A stretch of DNA of 64,000 bases from Macropodus opercularis (Eukaryota > Chordata > Actinopteri > Anabantiformes > Osphronemidae). Positions 34,301 to 48,500 of this stretch are shown here, one piece after another. Every line of letters starts with the position of its first letter. Position 1 is the first letter of the stretch. The stretch lies in contig CM061098.1 of NCBI GenBank assembly GCA_030770545.1, forward strand, positions 6,342,001-6,406,000. The letters are read 5' to 3'. The translations under genes were made by a program, and so were the position numbers. The notes under the pieces were generated by a model. The model ran no database searches. It worked only from the letters and a program-made list of their open reading frames with translations, and was not told the DNA's origin.

Positions 34301-37300
34301 ATATTGATTTGAACCCCTTGTCGTGACCCAGTCTACTTCCAGCATCCCAACTCCTGCAGCTTTGAACTTCTATCCCAAGCTCATATCTTCTTACTCTCTT
34401 CCCCAATAATACATCTCACTCCCAAGGAGCATTAATGAAATCTACATCTCTGTCTGAACGGGTATGAAAAAATAATGGTGGAACTGAAATTATTACTCTT
34501 CACAGTGCCCTAGGATTTGATATATTTTTAATCAAGGTGAGGAAGGCTGGGTGGATTACCACTGTGATTTTAGATGCTGTCTTAATAAAAGCTTCTCATG
34601 CTGTGACTGAGAAGGCTGCATTTTATTATAGTGTTTGCATGAGACATGGCGAGAGGGAAAGGTGTTGAAAATCTATGTTAACCTGCCAGTTGCCTGCTAA
34701 TTTGGTCAAAACTGACTTCAAACATGGTTTTTACTGATTAAATACCAGTAGATTGAAAACAGATTCTTACCTAGAAGTAGGAAGTGACTTTGCACACCTA
34801 TACATAACAGATGACTGCAAGGTGGCTGCTCTACAGGTTATATTTTTAATTTGTGAAGCGGCTACACTCAGGGGTTTGAAGGTTGGAGAAGGGGGAAGGG
34901 TGTGGTTTCAATCTAAGCATGTTTAACAATAAGCTCAGACTAAGTGGCCCTGGCCAGCCTTGGGGAGATCCATCTGAGAAAGATTAACTCCAGGATTTAA
35001 TGAGCGTAATGATCAAAGCCACGACCACCTGTGCTGTGGAGGGGCTGACTAGAAAGGCAACTGTATGCAAGAAAATATTGGGAAAGGATCGTGACTGAAT
35101 CTGATACATGGCTATATTGGTGAATACATAGAGGGAGATTAAAGATACAGTATACGAAAATATGTTTATATAAGCTTTAAATGTACTGTATGTTGTGTCT
35201 TATTAAATAAATGCACAAAATAGACTGTTCTAGTACAAGCCTCTATCACAGCACCCTGAGAAAAAAGAAATAAAACACAGAAATAAACATAAATAGTAAT
35301 TTATTCCAGTATGATGGAAAGGCATAGCATTTTGTCAGTAAAAGATATTGGTCAAAGGGTCAAACCTGCCTTGTCCTAAATATTGAAACAGTCAGAATCA
35401 GCAAACTAGTGTTGACTGATCCAGGTGACATATTAACTGTGCTAATGTTTGCTTTTTTTTGGTCTAATTGAACTTGTCCTCCATGCTAACATTGTCTCAG
35501 GTGGGATTTGTGTTTGCAGAAATGTAATATGCATAATGTGTCAGTGTATCAAGACTTTAAAGTAGAGGTAATGTGTTTCTCCCTAACCTTTCATTACTTT
35601 GTTCCTGGCAGCATCGTGGAGAAGGTTATTATTTGGCACTTCATTAAAAGGCAAGGCGGCCTGTTGGTGGAGCAGACCACCCGTGCCAGTTAACAGTCGT
35701 GTAGAGCAGCTGCGCAGGGCAGCAGTGTGGTGAGAAGGCTAGGGATTGGGATTGGGATTTGGATTTGGGGTCAAAGGACTCATCCAAGGTGGGGCAAGTT
35801 ACAGTAACCTTTAGCGCATCAGTAAACCCCCCTTAAGGTGTTAATGAGTTCAGAAACACCAAAATAGCTTTGGATTAAAGAATCTCCTAAATGAAGAAAT
35901 TACTCTGTCACATACAGTAAATAGATTGTTTTGACGATATGTACTTTCCTTTCAGTCCAGCTTCACTTTGCATGTCGACATACTGTCATTAGAACTCACA
36001 AAGCACCATTAATAATGAGAGTTAACCAATAATTATGTCATTCAGGTGTGAGGCTCCTGCTCTTTTATTTTTGCGTATTTTTTGCACCATCATCTGTACT
36101 ATATTTTTCCTATTTCCAACTATTAAAACATTACTCCTCTTTATGATCAGTGCACTCTCCTGCTAGTAAAGCCAGTAATTAGCTACACAGCAAAGAAATC
36201 AGCAGCTGCAGTAACCTTGAATCTGAGGGATGGGAATATCACACTGTGGAGAAGTGACAGATACTTTAAGACTCAGATTGTTTTGACCGGGCTAGCTTGA
36301 AAGACCGGGCTCCCTCTGCACCACATGTCATGCAAAGTGTGTGAAACACTCAGGGAGATTGCTAAGATTGGGCTCTATTAAGCAAATTATAGGAAAATTT
36401 AAAAAACACTTTGGAAAATAGATAGATAAGTAGTAAGGGAGTGAGAGAAACAGAAAGAGAGAGACAGAGAAATAGAGTCTGATAGCTCGGGCTCAATACC
36501 CCCCACCCCCCTTCCCTGTCCCCAATTCCTCCTAGAGCTGAGGGTGAGCGGCTTGTCCTGATTTTTTTGTGGACAGAGTTGCTTGAAGAACCAGCAGGTG
36601 CTATGGACATCACTCTTCAGGCTGGGCAAGCATAGGCCCTTCATTGCAAGGCCCCCCAAGGCAAAGGAAGAGCATAGAAATCAGAACCTGGGGGAGGGCG
36701 CTCAAAGCAGTGCCTGCAAAACAGGAAAACAACAAAAACAAGAAATTATAATTTTTTTCCTAAAATCTAAAAACCAGTTTATGGTGTGGACATTTGAATT
36801 TCCTCTTCAATAAGGGGAGCCCTCTGGGGGTCTGTAGTTTTGTTTAGCTCTTATAGCTCGTATAGCCTAACAAGACTTGGGTATCCCTGACATGCTCCAA
36901 CCAGATTTGACGGCCTTTGATGGAAAAGTGCTGCAAGGAGTAAAAAAGGCTATTGTGTATCTCACTATGCAACACAGGACCGACATTACATTATGCTCTG
37001 GGCACTGGCTTACTGCTTGGCAATGAGGAAGTCTTTCATTTTCCTTAGTCTTTTATCTTCTCCTTTCCTGTGATAATATCCCAAGATTTCAGATGATGTA
37101 AGTTCTGTTGCATGACAACAAGGTTCATTCAGTGATAAGAGCCTGCTCTTGTTTCAAGATGGCTTATTTCTGTAGTCATGTAATCCCTCAAGAATGGATA
37201 TACAGTATGGTCTATCTAATCTCTGCTGAGTTGTATTGTTGTTTGTTTTTTTCCATTGTGCTGTTTGAGTCCTTGGTATGATCTCAGTGCTGCAGTCCCT

Positions 37301-38500
37301 TGAAATCACACTGTATCACACAGTAGACTGAGTGCATGGGAGATTTAATGGGATTTTTTAGAAGACTCATTGACTGAGCTTTCTTACACTCAGCGTCTCA
37401 GGGGCTTTTCATAAATTTCTTGTGGCTTTGAGTCTTTTTCAGTCTTGTAGACTAGTCACTGGAATGACTTACATCCAAAGGTTGGAAAAACAAGTTTGAA
37501 TCAGGGTCTAAAAGAGGATGACCTAGGTTGCTATTCTTCTTTTCTCAGTTGTTCACATCTGGAAAGTGTAATAATAAAAAGTCAAACTTAGCCTCAGGTG
37601 TCATGGGGAATAAAATATGAGCTGCTTTTGGCATTGAAGTAAGGAGTTAGGAAACCGCTGCAGGATGAACAATTATTGTTCAATACAATTTTGGAGTTTA
37701 GTCATTAAGTCCATCTTCACATGATGCTTATGCTTTTCTAGTCCTCAGCTAAATGTCATCAATAAACATTAGCTCTGCTTGAACAAAATGTATCTCCAGC
37801 TGCTGGTGGGATGTTTTTCCCAACATCAGCTGAAGCTCAAAAAGAAAGCAGGATGAATGAGAAAGAACAAAGCCTTTAAAGCCTATGTGTTTGTAGAGCA
37901 GCCAGTTGGTTGTACATGAGTCTTTGTGAAGATTAAATTTTTCAAGTCAGTCTGTTAAATCTTTGGATCGTGTATTCAGTGAAGGCTGATAGAAATACTG
38001 TATCACTAAAATTCAGACTGGCATGGCATAGAGAGAGGTCCTTGAATGAGGTCAACTATGAAGTTAATAAGAATGAGAGGTGCTAGAGAGGGAAGTGAAC
38101 AAGAAAGGGAAGTCTTCAGCATGTTGTGGTTTAAGTGGTCGGCATTGTTAGGCACCGAGCCATTCACTTTTACAGAGTTTCACAACTTCCTGAAGCTCCC
38201 CATATTGTGTGGCCAGCACTCTGGCACTGATCACAAGCTCTGACCACTCACTTCTCAGAAAGAATTCTCACATTTAATTGGCAGACCAAGGAATCTGCTC
38301 TTTAAGTGCTCATTGCCCTGACTACTATTGTTTTCACCTTTGTGAATCTGGAGTCTTTCATTGAAAGCCGGGCATGTTTAAAAGGAGGCCAGCCTTGTCC
38401 AAAAATAAAATGATTCACGATTCACCATAGATTGTAAAACCTAACACGATGCTTCAGAGAACAGAGCGTCCAAACATCTCTCTCTGGCTGCAGCCTTCTC
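25338..38500. other. Gene-poor region between the 25.2-kb first exon and apln
   Basis: About 13 kb of AT-rich DNA, presumably intron or downstream sequence of the unidentified + transcript and then 3' flank of apln. It contains exon-like islands at 26778-26966 and 30729-30824 and a G-rich tract at 35742-35770. I could not assemble a gene from these. Confidence 0.5.
35742..35770 (+). other. G-rich tract with quadruplex potential
   Basis: Three GGGATT units are followed by TTTGGATTT and GGGG. Four G-runs of at least three lie within 29 nt and could form a G-quadruplex on the + strand. The tract is outside any gene identified here. Confidence 0.5.
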
Positions 38501-38515
38501 TCACTTTGGCTGTAA

Positions 38516-39547
38516 TTTATTGCGGACCTCTGGAGGTCATATTGTATGGTCGACACCTCCTGCTGCCTTATTGTGTTTTGTCAAGTTTGCCTGTCTCTCA
38601 GTTTCTGGGAGAGATGTGTATGCATCCAGGGCTTCTTATGACAGGATCATGTTATGCTGCCACTACCTCGTATTCATAGCTACATGCCAACATTAGCAGG
38701 CCGCAAAGCCTTTATAGTATATGCATGCTTTGGTATTGTCTTATTGGATATTGCTTACTTTAGTTTCTCCATGAAGTGTGATATATTTGTATATAAACAC
38801 ATTGAAGTTTCTTTAGAAAGTCAAACTGTGAGAAGGTGGAGGTAAAATATTATCTCAGATTTTGGATGAGAAAGGTTTCACACACTACCTTGTTTTACTT
38901 AATATCAAGTAAAACATTCATATGATGAAGAGCATTACAGCCAGGAAACCCAACTCTTCAAAGTATTATCCTTGAGAAACAGGTTTTAATTACCATTATT
39001 AGCCCAACTGAACTGATTCAATGGTAAATTATAACCGGTATACAGTAACCATTAAGAGGAAATGATGTAGTCCTAAATGAAATAGTCAGTAGACTAAAGT
39101 CCAGTCATCTGTTCATACACGTACATTTCTTCAGTGCCAACAATAACATCCTTGTGTTGAAATTGACTCTGGCAATGGTAGTTATTTGGAGTTTCCTGCG
39201 TTGCTGTAAGAGATTGGGTTTTTCATTCGTCATCAGAAACATCCACAGAGATTCTTCCAAGAAGGTTAACTTAACATCAGATAGCTCTATGAAATAATTT
39301 CCTTGGTAACAGTTATGATTCAATACATGGAGAAGTGCTGTTGCTCAAAATTCCTTCAGAAATGCGTAGTTATGACTGCACAGAAATTTGCCCCCCCTTA
39401 GATACACAGTAAACATACATTTCATGTCGATCCAAGTGGGTAGAAAATGTGTTACGCTGATTGCTTTTTTTTATCATAACTTTGAAGGCGCACTTGGCAA
39501 ATAAAACAGTGTGTTTTCACCCTTGTCTGCTACAAACTCACCTTGCT
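38516..39547 (-). other. apln: Likely apln 3' UTR
   Basis: Sequence downstream (minus strand) of the apelin stop codon, with no coding signal. An AATAAA on the minus strand (TTTATT at 38516-38521) lies about 1 kb from the stop and is one candidate end. Apelin 3' UTRs are long in mammals, so the true end may be further left. Confidence 0.35.
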
Positions 39548-42500
39548 CTAGAACGGCATGGGCCCCTTGTGGGAAAGACGGGGCCGTGGGCGTCTCCTCT
39601 TCCAGCCAGCTGGTCTGTGGGTCTGACCGCCCCTCGCAGCGTTTTGCTGGACCATTTTTCTAACCGAAGCTGCCTCTTCGAGCTCTCTGCCGTGCTCCGT
39701 GGAGGCCATGGGACCTAGAGAACACACACACAGGAGACACCAATTAGATTCCCAAGAAGGATCTCTTCAGCTCTTTCAGCTATTATCTCCTTTCATGGAG
39801 GATATCACATTTTGATTATATGTCCATCAGTGCCAAAGCAAAAGATCCAAAGAGGGATCACAGTGGTAATGGATGAGGAAACAAGAGACACATACAGATA
39901 AATGTGTGTTTCTGGTGGGGCCTCTTTAAGCCCACCCGGAATTTCAGTTCATTAAGCGAGTGTAGTGGAACCAAACTACAGCAGATAGTCACAGCTTTAG
40001 CTAGAGCCTGAAATTCAAACCCTCATGTCTCATGTCTCTCTCACTCTCCATAAAGATTACAAACACCACACAGCACTAGCACCTTGTGGAAGTGCATCCT
40101 GTCGCAGTGTTTGATCCAAGATTAGAGATAAGTTTAGTAGCACTATGTCTCTCACAGAATGTGTGCAAATGTCTAAGGTTTGTGTGAGCGCCTGTGTGTT
40201 TGAGAGTGATCCCAGATGTTCTCAGTCATCTCCCAATAAGTGTGCCCTGATCCACTTAAGCCCCTTTTTTTCCAAATGGTTAGGCCCACCTCATGTGTCT
40301 CAGTGACCTTTTAACCTATTGTAAACTGAAGGACCACCTCTTGGAGATCCAGATTTTTTTCAAATGCTTTGCTGCTGATCCTTTCCTTGTAATGGGATAT
40401 ATTACTTGGGTGATCTTTCACACTACATACACATTTGAAGTCCAGTCAAATCTCAGTAAAAGCAAAGCAGAACCTTTGAGTGTGTCAAAGTGGTAAAATG
40501 TATTACTTACTCAGTGACATATTTTTTGTATTAATTTATAGTGGAATGCGAAAATGTTTCTGAGAGTTACTGACATTATTTCTTGGAGCAATTAAAATTA
40601 TACTTATGGAATGTAGTGTCTCTAAATAACCACTTGTTTCACACTTCATGACTCCAGCTACTTAAAAGGGAAAAGTAGTGTACAAGTAACATTAGGGGAG
40701 TTTAAAAGCTGATCTACATCACTTAATGAGAATGTCCAGTATACACAATAGCAACAGTGCAAAAGTGCAAAACTACTGACCTTCAGCGATGGTGCTATGT
40801 TACTGAATTTTTTAAAAGAGAAGAGGCTTTTTAGCTTTAAGGTTCAAACAATGGGGAAGTGCGCGACTGTGTTATACAGCTTGTTGGATGTTTTCTATGC
40901 ATATCCCTGAAACGCCAGACATCTCAAGTTCCATTTCCACACTAATCTTCTTCCACAAGCACATTACATGCTATATTTGTGGGTGAACAGTGGCAGAATT
41001 CATTTAAAGCAGAGAAAGTCTTGCATATTTCCGCATCTAAAGTCCATCTTTGCCCCTAGGAACACTAATCTGCACATTATCCTTTTGTTATTGTTCCAGA
41101 TATACAGGGAATGAAGGACATTTTCAAAGCATTTAGCTTGTTTCTTTCATAACTAGGGGGTTTAACATTAATACACTCAGTGTTTGAGTGGAGATTTTGA
41201 ACAGTAGTCACAGTAAAAGACAGAATTACAAGTCTTACTCTTTCACTTTGTGTCCACTCACGTGGCAGATTTCACTGCATTATCTGGATTCTAGTAGGAT
41301 TCTAGTTTCGAAAGTTACATAAATCATTGCAACCCTGCTTTGAAAAGGTAAGAGGCAGGGCATTTCAGACTCTGTTTAATCATTCAACAAGAGCTTGGGT
41401 TAAGGCATACTGACACCCTAAGTGTCTCATTAATACCTGCAGAAACTACACTGATACACAACAGAGAAGCGTCAGCTGCTGTGATGGGCCAGTTTAACAC
41501 ATGCTGAAAACACATGCCCTCATTCACCATCCACAAAATCATAAACACACTGCAGTGCAGGATGGTAAAGTAATTGTACCTCAGCTCACACAACTCCTCT
41601 GCTGTTCCTCTCTGGGTGGCTCAGACTGTCATATCCCAGGTCAATAATGAGACAATTTAGATGTCTCCTGCCATGGTAAGCTGTCAGCCACTGCTTGGCA
41701 GTGGGTTTTGAAGGGAGAACATCTCGTGATTCTCCTGACGAATCCCAACCCATCCAATCAGGCTACAGGACACAAAAGTGTAATGAAAGCTGCTAAAAAT
41801 AAGCCAGGCCCCAGTGATAACACAGGCAGTATAGATTAACCGTCGCAGCCTGTAGAGAAAGCCTTTCAGTGTAGGACTTAGAGCAGCAGCTATCACTACC
41901 TATGTGTATTTGAATACTTATAAATAGAAAGTGGTAGCATCTGTTGCATAAAGACCTTTAGATTGTTTCTATGATAACTTATCATTGGATAATGCCTATG
42001 TTATCTCTATAAACAAATGTATCTCAGCTATCTTATTGCTCTGGAATTGGATCCAGCCTCTGTTATATCCCATTTGATCTTTTCCCATGTGAGACTTCCA
42101 TGTTTATGTTGAGTTGGTGAAACAATAAAACGCCGGATAACATATGTTTTACAACAGTCTTATCTCTGTGACTGATGACCTTGGAGCCATGGTTTTGCCC
42201 TCTTGCCACCAAATCTGAATATATCTTTCTACACTTGGTAATTCCCTAATTAAAGTTTAATAAGGAGGGAATTTCAGGAATGCCTGCTTAATGCTGCTAT
42301 TGATGTTTGCATCATCATACCCCCTTAGAGATGGTCAGGAAAACAAGAGGATGTTTGACAGTATCAGAAACTGGCCAGTCTCCAGACTAATGATGAATAA
42401 CTGACTGCTCCCTAATTCCCTGCCCTAGTTTTACTGCTGCTTCTGAAGGTGATATCTGTTTTGTTGGCTTTTTCAAATGGCTGGCTCTTGCTCTTATAAT

Positions 42501-45500
42501 GGCCCAGCAGAAAGTGGAGATCTGACAGCTTATCCCTGTTGATTCTCCAACAGTGCATCAGTGGAGCCTGGAGAGATATACATCTTCCAGAACTTGTCCA
42601 TTCAGTCAGAGAAGAGAAATGTTTGTCCTCTGGGTTAATGCCAAGTTCAGCAGCTGCCCTCGTGGCTGGCAGGAGCAAACTGTATATCACGATGCTGTGT
42701 CAATACAGCATCACGGAGAGCATGGCAAATTGGCCAGAGATGCTTATTAATAGTTGTAAAACTGATTTGTGTGTGCTGACTGCCAAAAAGACTACACAAC
42801 AAATGTCTGCAATTGCGAATGCAGCCCAGCACTAGATTTTCTGCTACTATGACACAGGAGATTAAACTAAAACACCCTATATACTATAAAACAAGTACTC
42901 TTTGAGAGAGCTTTGTTAACTGTTTAGAAGCTGTTGAATTAAATGTAAGCATGCACAACCAAGCATGGCCACCATGTTTTAAATCCTGTTGTGTTTGATT
43001 TTCTCTGTGTCACTGCAAATTCACTTGCTGTCCTCTTCAATCATAGCTGTTTGTTTACTCGTCTAGCTCATCACTCACTGTCACGGATTATGAACTGTGT
43101 GTAATCTCACTGATCTATTTTCATAGTTGGCTGACTTTCTCAAATACATATCATCTTCTTGTGTTTTAATTACTTATCTTACTCCCCTGTCTCGTAAACC
43201 TCTCATAAATGTGTAAATCAAACAACTGTGGGAATGTGAGTGAATAAAGGAAAGAAAAAGAGAAGGTAACGCTGTGAAGTACATACATTGTACCTAATGT
43301 ATAGTTGTGAAAACAGTGTAATTCTAATTTATTTTTGGATAGTACAACCTAAATTACCTTTCTTTTACAGTAGATGATGATGTTTTTAGGCCAGTTTTAC
43401 AGATGCCAATGTCAGCCAACTGATTGATCCACCGCTTTCGTCTCAACTGAAATATTAATGATGTTGCATGGATTGCCATGCAGTTTTCTACATACTCACG
43501 GTGCCCACCTTAATGGCTTTGGTACTCCACCAGAAAAGTATTTTGATATCAACTTGCTTGTGCAGATTTCCATAAATACTCATCCCTTCATGTTACTGCC
43601 TCAGATGTCTCAACATCTACTGTACTAGTGTCATAACCTAAAGAAACTTGTCTAAAATGCTTCATAAAGAAATACCTACAATACTGGTATAGAATCCAAT
43701 ACTAATATTCTCTCCAGTTATCGCACATTTTAGCATGTTAAAAGACTCATATGTGTAGCTTCTAGAATACACTAGTTGTACACATTTAGACTTATTTATA
43801 TGTGAGATTTCCTTATTGTCAGAACTATGACTGGATAATTTTTTTCACAATCAGACATAATATGAACTTGTCATGTAACACAAAAACATGTTTGAATATT
43901 TTAATATGTTTCAGTATAATTATAGGTTTGGTTAGGTTTGTAATATAAAACAATGACTACTATTATCATACAGCATTTGTTAGACATGCACAGTGAAATA
44001 TATTCAGCAGCATTATTTTGCCTTCAGTGTATTGGTAGCTAAATAAGTGTGTGTGTGTGCTGTGACGGGTGACAGAACAATATTTGTGTTAGTGGGAGAG
44101 AGGAAGAATAAATACCCTGGTGTGTGTAGCCATGGTTATTACCGTGACGTTGGAGGAACAGGCCTGTTGTCTCCATTGTGTGCCTCCCTCCTTCATTCAC
44201 TAAAAGGAGAGGAGTAGCTTTAGCTCATAATTCCCTCAGTAGCATGCCATGCCACAGACATACTAACCCACACAGCCAGTCATGCCATGGGGACAGATGC
44301 TTCCCACTGCATAAGCACATTACGGGATCAGGATTATTTAGCCAGGGATGAGAAGCGTTAATTGTGCCAGACTCAGGCCAAACATTCTTTAAACCTACAG
44401 TCCCATCACTGGTACGATGTTCTACAGGGGATGTGTTACAGTGCAGAAGCTACCTGATAGCATCCTTACACATTCAGTCTGCACATATGGAACAGTGCCT
44501 AGCTAAGCATGTCGTCTCTTGGGCAGATTTTGCAACCCAACATTTTTTGATATCGAAAATGCTGCTTATCTCATGCCTACAAGTAGGCCTTGGCGTAAAC
44601 TGGCACCAATTGACTGACAACTTTCAGGCTAAGTTACCATGGCAGCCACGATAAAAGGGACTCAGTCTGGAGCAAAGAGAACGACACTGTCAGCTAAATT
44701 GACCGGGTCCTCAATCTGCACATTTCTCTGCAGAGAAATTCTTGCTCAGCTCAGTCAGTGTCTGATGTGTTTAAAATCCTCTGCTGTTTTTAAATTCCTC
44801 TGAGTGTTCCTCTGAATGGGGGTGGGGGGTGGTGGTGTTTTGGTTGTGAGCACTCTCTTTTATTTTTGTTGGGGACTGTTTGATATGCAGCATTGTTAAA
44901 CTGTGATAATGCTAGGCTTGTGGCTGAGCTGAAGGCTGGCTTTGTCTATACAAACTCCGCTGAGGAAACCAAAGTACGTGAAAAGTTGTTCCCATTTCTG
45001 CAGCTTTTAAACTTAACCCCTTGTCGTGTTTGCTCTGAAAGCAACCCCCCACACAAGCTTCACAAAAATGAAAAACTAACCCTGCACCATTGCAGTGTCT
45101 GGCTTTTTCAGATACCCCTTTGAATCAGTCAGCCGCCTGTGAAGTGTAGTGCTATTTATGTTCTTGAGTCAGAAAGTGTATGAAATGATGAGGTTTGAGA
45201 CTGCATTCTCTGCTACTGTATGATCAGAGCCCTGTGAGTTCAAAGGGCTGGCAGAAGCATGAAGACAGCTAATGAAGCCACTGACTCCCCTCACCACTTG
45301 ACTGCCTGTTGGTTTATTCACAATTACACTTCAGCTGTAGGGGTGAATTCGTGGCTACCAGCTTACTGCAGGGTAGGGGCTTCTAAACACTAGCAGTCAG
45401 TGATACAAACATTAAAGTAACTGCAATAGTAGATTTCTTCTGACAGATTTCCTCCAGGAGTGTCAAATTGGTGGCGTGCAGGAGAGATGCTGCTGCTGTT

Positions 45501-48500
45501 TCTGTTAACATCAGTGGGTTACATCTTTGCACATGGTAGCTACAGTAGATGGGTAAGGCTACCAACCGTTGCCCCAGTCTCAAGAGATTGCATGTCAAGG
45601 GCAAAAGGATCCTCCAAGCATCCGTTTCCATGGGCACGCTAATCAGATGGGAACCACAGCCCCTCCCTCACTTGTACAATCACCCCCCCTCCTCCATGCT
45701 GCGAACCTGTGTGCCATTTCCCATTTGAGATGTGGGAGAAGCAGAGAGAGCTAGAGAAACGTCACTAGACTGGGTTCACTGCAGCTTTTAATGCACGTGG
45801 AGCCCTTGTCTCTTCCCAATAGCATACAGTACTATTAAAGGAAACTAGCAACATTGCATCAGCCTGGGTTACCTCTCAACCAGAGTAAAAGCTCTGACAC
45901 TTTCCCCTGACAGTTGGACTGGACAGGTAACTAAAACGAGGTGTCAGAGCAGTCAGAGATATTTAATGTTTAGTACAAATATCTGTGTGGCATATATAGC
46001 ATCCAGTTCCACAGTAGCTAATGCATGTTTCTTGTCTCTAAGTACACTTTTAATACGCTGGAGAGGATCACTGTTAATAGCATAATAAATATTGAATTGT
46101 TAATTAAGCACATTTATATGTTTGATAAAAAATCTTGTGTTATACTAAGCATATGGAGTGTAAAAAGTTGGTTATAGTCCATGCAATGGAAATGCAGTGA
46201 AACTCTTTCGTCACACATATTTGGTAAAGAAATAGGAATTGTAAAGACTTTTACTGACAGGTTCAGCTGCACAGGGCTACAGATAAGCCAAAGTTCAGTG
46301 TTTGTTAGAGGTTTATAGAGGCTATAAAAATGTTTTTGAATTTCATATATCGTTTAGCTTTATTTTTACTAACGTCTGAGTGTTTGGCAGCCTCGGTGGA
46401 TGAGACAGAGGGACAGCACGAGGGCCTTGTCCTTATCCAGGAAACAGTCTGTGCATGCTATTAATCAGTGGAACGTCTCTTGACTAAACAACATTTACCT
46501 TTATGTGTTAAGTAGTCTCCTAGGGTAAATTACAGTTATGATCAAAGACAGTGGTTGGGATGAATAATGCATGATTTTGGAAATGAATGATTTCTGCCTT
46601 GTTTCTAAAGACGTGGTGGATTTAAAAGATTTTTCCAAATCCATTTTAATTTAAGCTAATAACACCAGGTACGCGACACTTTGAAGCCTTGTGAGGTGCA
46701 GCATAGTATCTTATAATACTCGACGTGCACATACTGTTGCCTGAGGCTTTGAGTTTAGGTAGATCCCAGTGGGGGCATCACTAAATGAACCGTCCACAGC
46801 TCAAATCCCCACTGTCATCTTCACAGCAATGAAGTCCTTTCTCTCTCTTAGAACAGCCTAACAAAAGGCAGCTGTACAGCTCTTTTAACTATACGTGAAA
46901 TCTCACTAATCCATTACAGTACAGAGGTTTGATGTTAATGGTGACAATACCCTAAGCTGTGTTTATTTAATTCACTTCTACTAAAATATTCATCAACAAA
47001 ACTAGTCCAACCACAAATTACATCTCTAAAGCAATATACAGAAGTAATATTTTTCCATTCTGGCTCCAAGCAAATTGAGCATGAAAGCAATTAAAGCACC
47101 TGTGTTCCTAAAGACCACAATATTTATTCTGTGGTTTTGCAGCCTGTTAAATAAAAATGTCGACTCAGATCTTGATCAGAAATCTGATCTGCCAGGACAA
47201 CCGTCATAAAGGTACCAAAGTTGAAAAAGAGAGTCATAAATCACTTTAATATTGGTGGAAAACAGGGCAGTTTTTGAAAATATCTGGCTCTAATTAAGTT
47301 GTACCAAGTGCCCTAGGCCTGAGGATAGGGTCTGGTGATCACATGAGATCTGGTTAACACAAGCTTCCCACCCTACCCCCCACTACTCAGAAGCCCAAAC
47401 TGTGGTCTATGCCCTCAAAAACTCAGAGGGTCTGAACTGCAGCACATGCATAAGGATTCAGAGTTAAATTTACAAGTAACTCAGTATATTTATCAGAACT
47501 GATATATTCTCTACAGCCATGTGTCACTACCCCACATATGAAGTCAGTGAAGATGAAACAGATCACCAGCTGTAAGATTTCAGATGGGACTTCCTTCACT
47601 ACAGAGAACTTACAGGGCCGACCTGTTAGCTCCAAGATAGCCCCTCTTCCTGTCTGCCCTTTTATTTTTCTGTCCCTTGGCTCGTTTTTTACTCTCCCTT
47701 TACTCTTTCCCTTCACTGCGTTTGCTCTCGAGGGAAAGTCTAAGTGAGTAGATTTATTCATTCAAAGGGTTCTGAATTACATTACAGCAGTCTCATATGC
47801 CAAAATCCTCAACAGTTGGGCTCTCCAGGGATCGTTAGCCCAAAGGTTAGCCTTATATCCCTACCAAATGAGTTATGATTTTTCCTCAAATCTCTTCCTC
47901 CCACCCACTTCAGGGCAAGTGATTGCCATTTACCAAGCTCATATTGGGTGATATTATACACATGTGAAGTGGTTTATCATAGAAAAATATCCCTTCTTAA
48001 ATATGCAGCTCAGCTACACTGAGCTGCATTTAAGGAACCTTTTGGTAACAATATACTGTTGCAGAGAAATTATTACCAGATCAGTTAGCTGCGGAATGAA
48101 TTTCAGATTTTGTTATCCAACAACTGCATTACTTTAAAAGTTGACCTTTCACCCTGTATCACTATTAATTCAATTTCAATTCAATTCAATTCAACTTTAT
48201 TTATATAGCGCCAATTCACAACATCAGTTATCTCAAGGCACTTTACAAGTAAGGTTTTAAGACCTTACGCAACTAAACCCAACAATTCCCACATAGAGCA
48301 AGCTTTTAATTGTAGCCAATCGATAAATTGTACATTTAAATAGCAACAGTGGAGAGGAAAAACTCCCAGTTACGGGGCGGCAGTGGCTCAGAGGTAGAGC
48401 TGTCGCCCATCAATCGTAGGATCGGTGGTACGATTCCTGACTTCCCCAGTCACGTGGGGAAGTGTTTGTGAGGGCGAATGAGTGAATGAGACACAGTGTC

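Noticed and set aside
39461..39718. 85-codon + strand frame over apelin exon 2
   Set aside because: It is the antisense shadow of the apelin coding exon, which is fully explained on the minus strand.
44816..44838. G-rich run in the apelin intron
   Set aside because: A simple G/T-rich tract; only two long G-runs, so quadruplex formation is doubtful.
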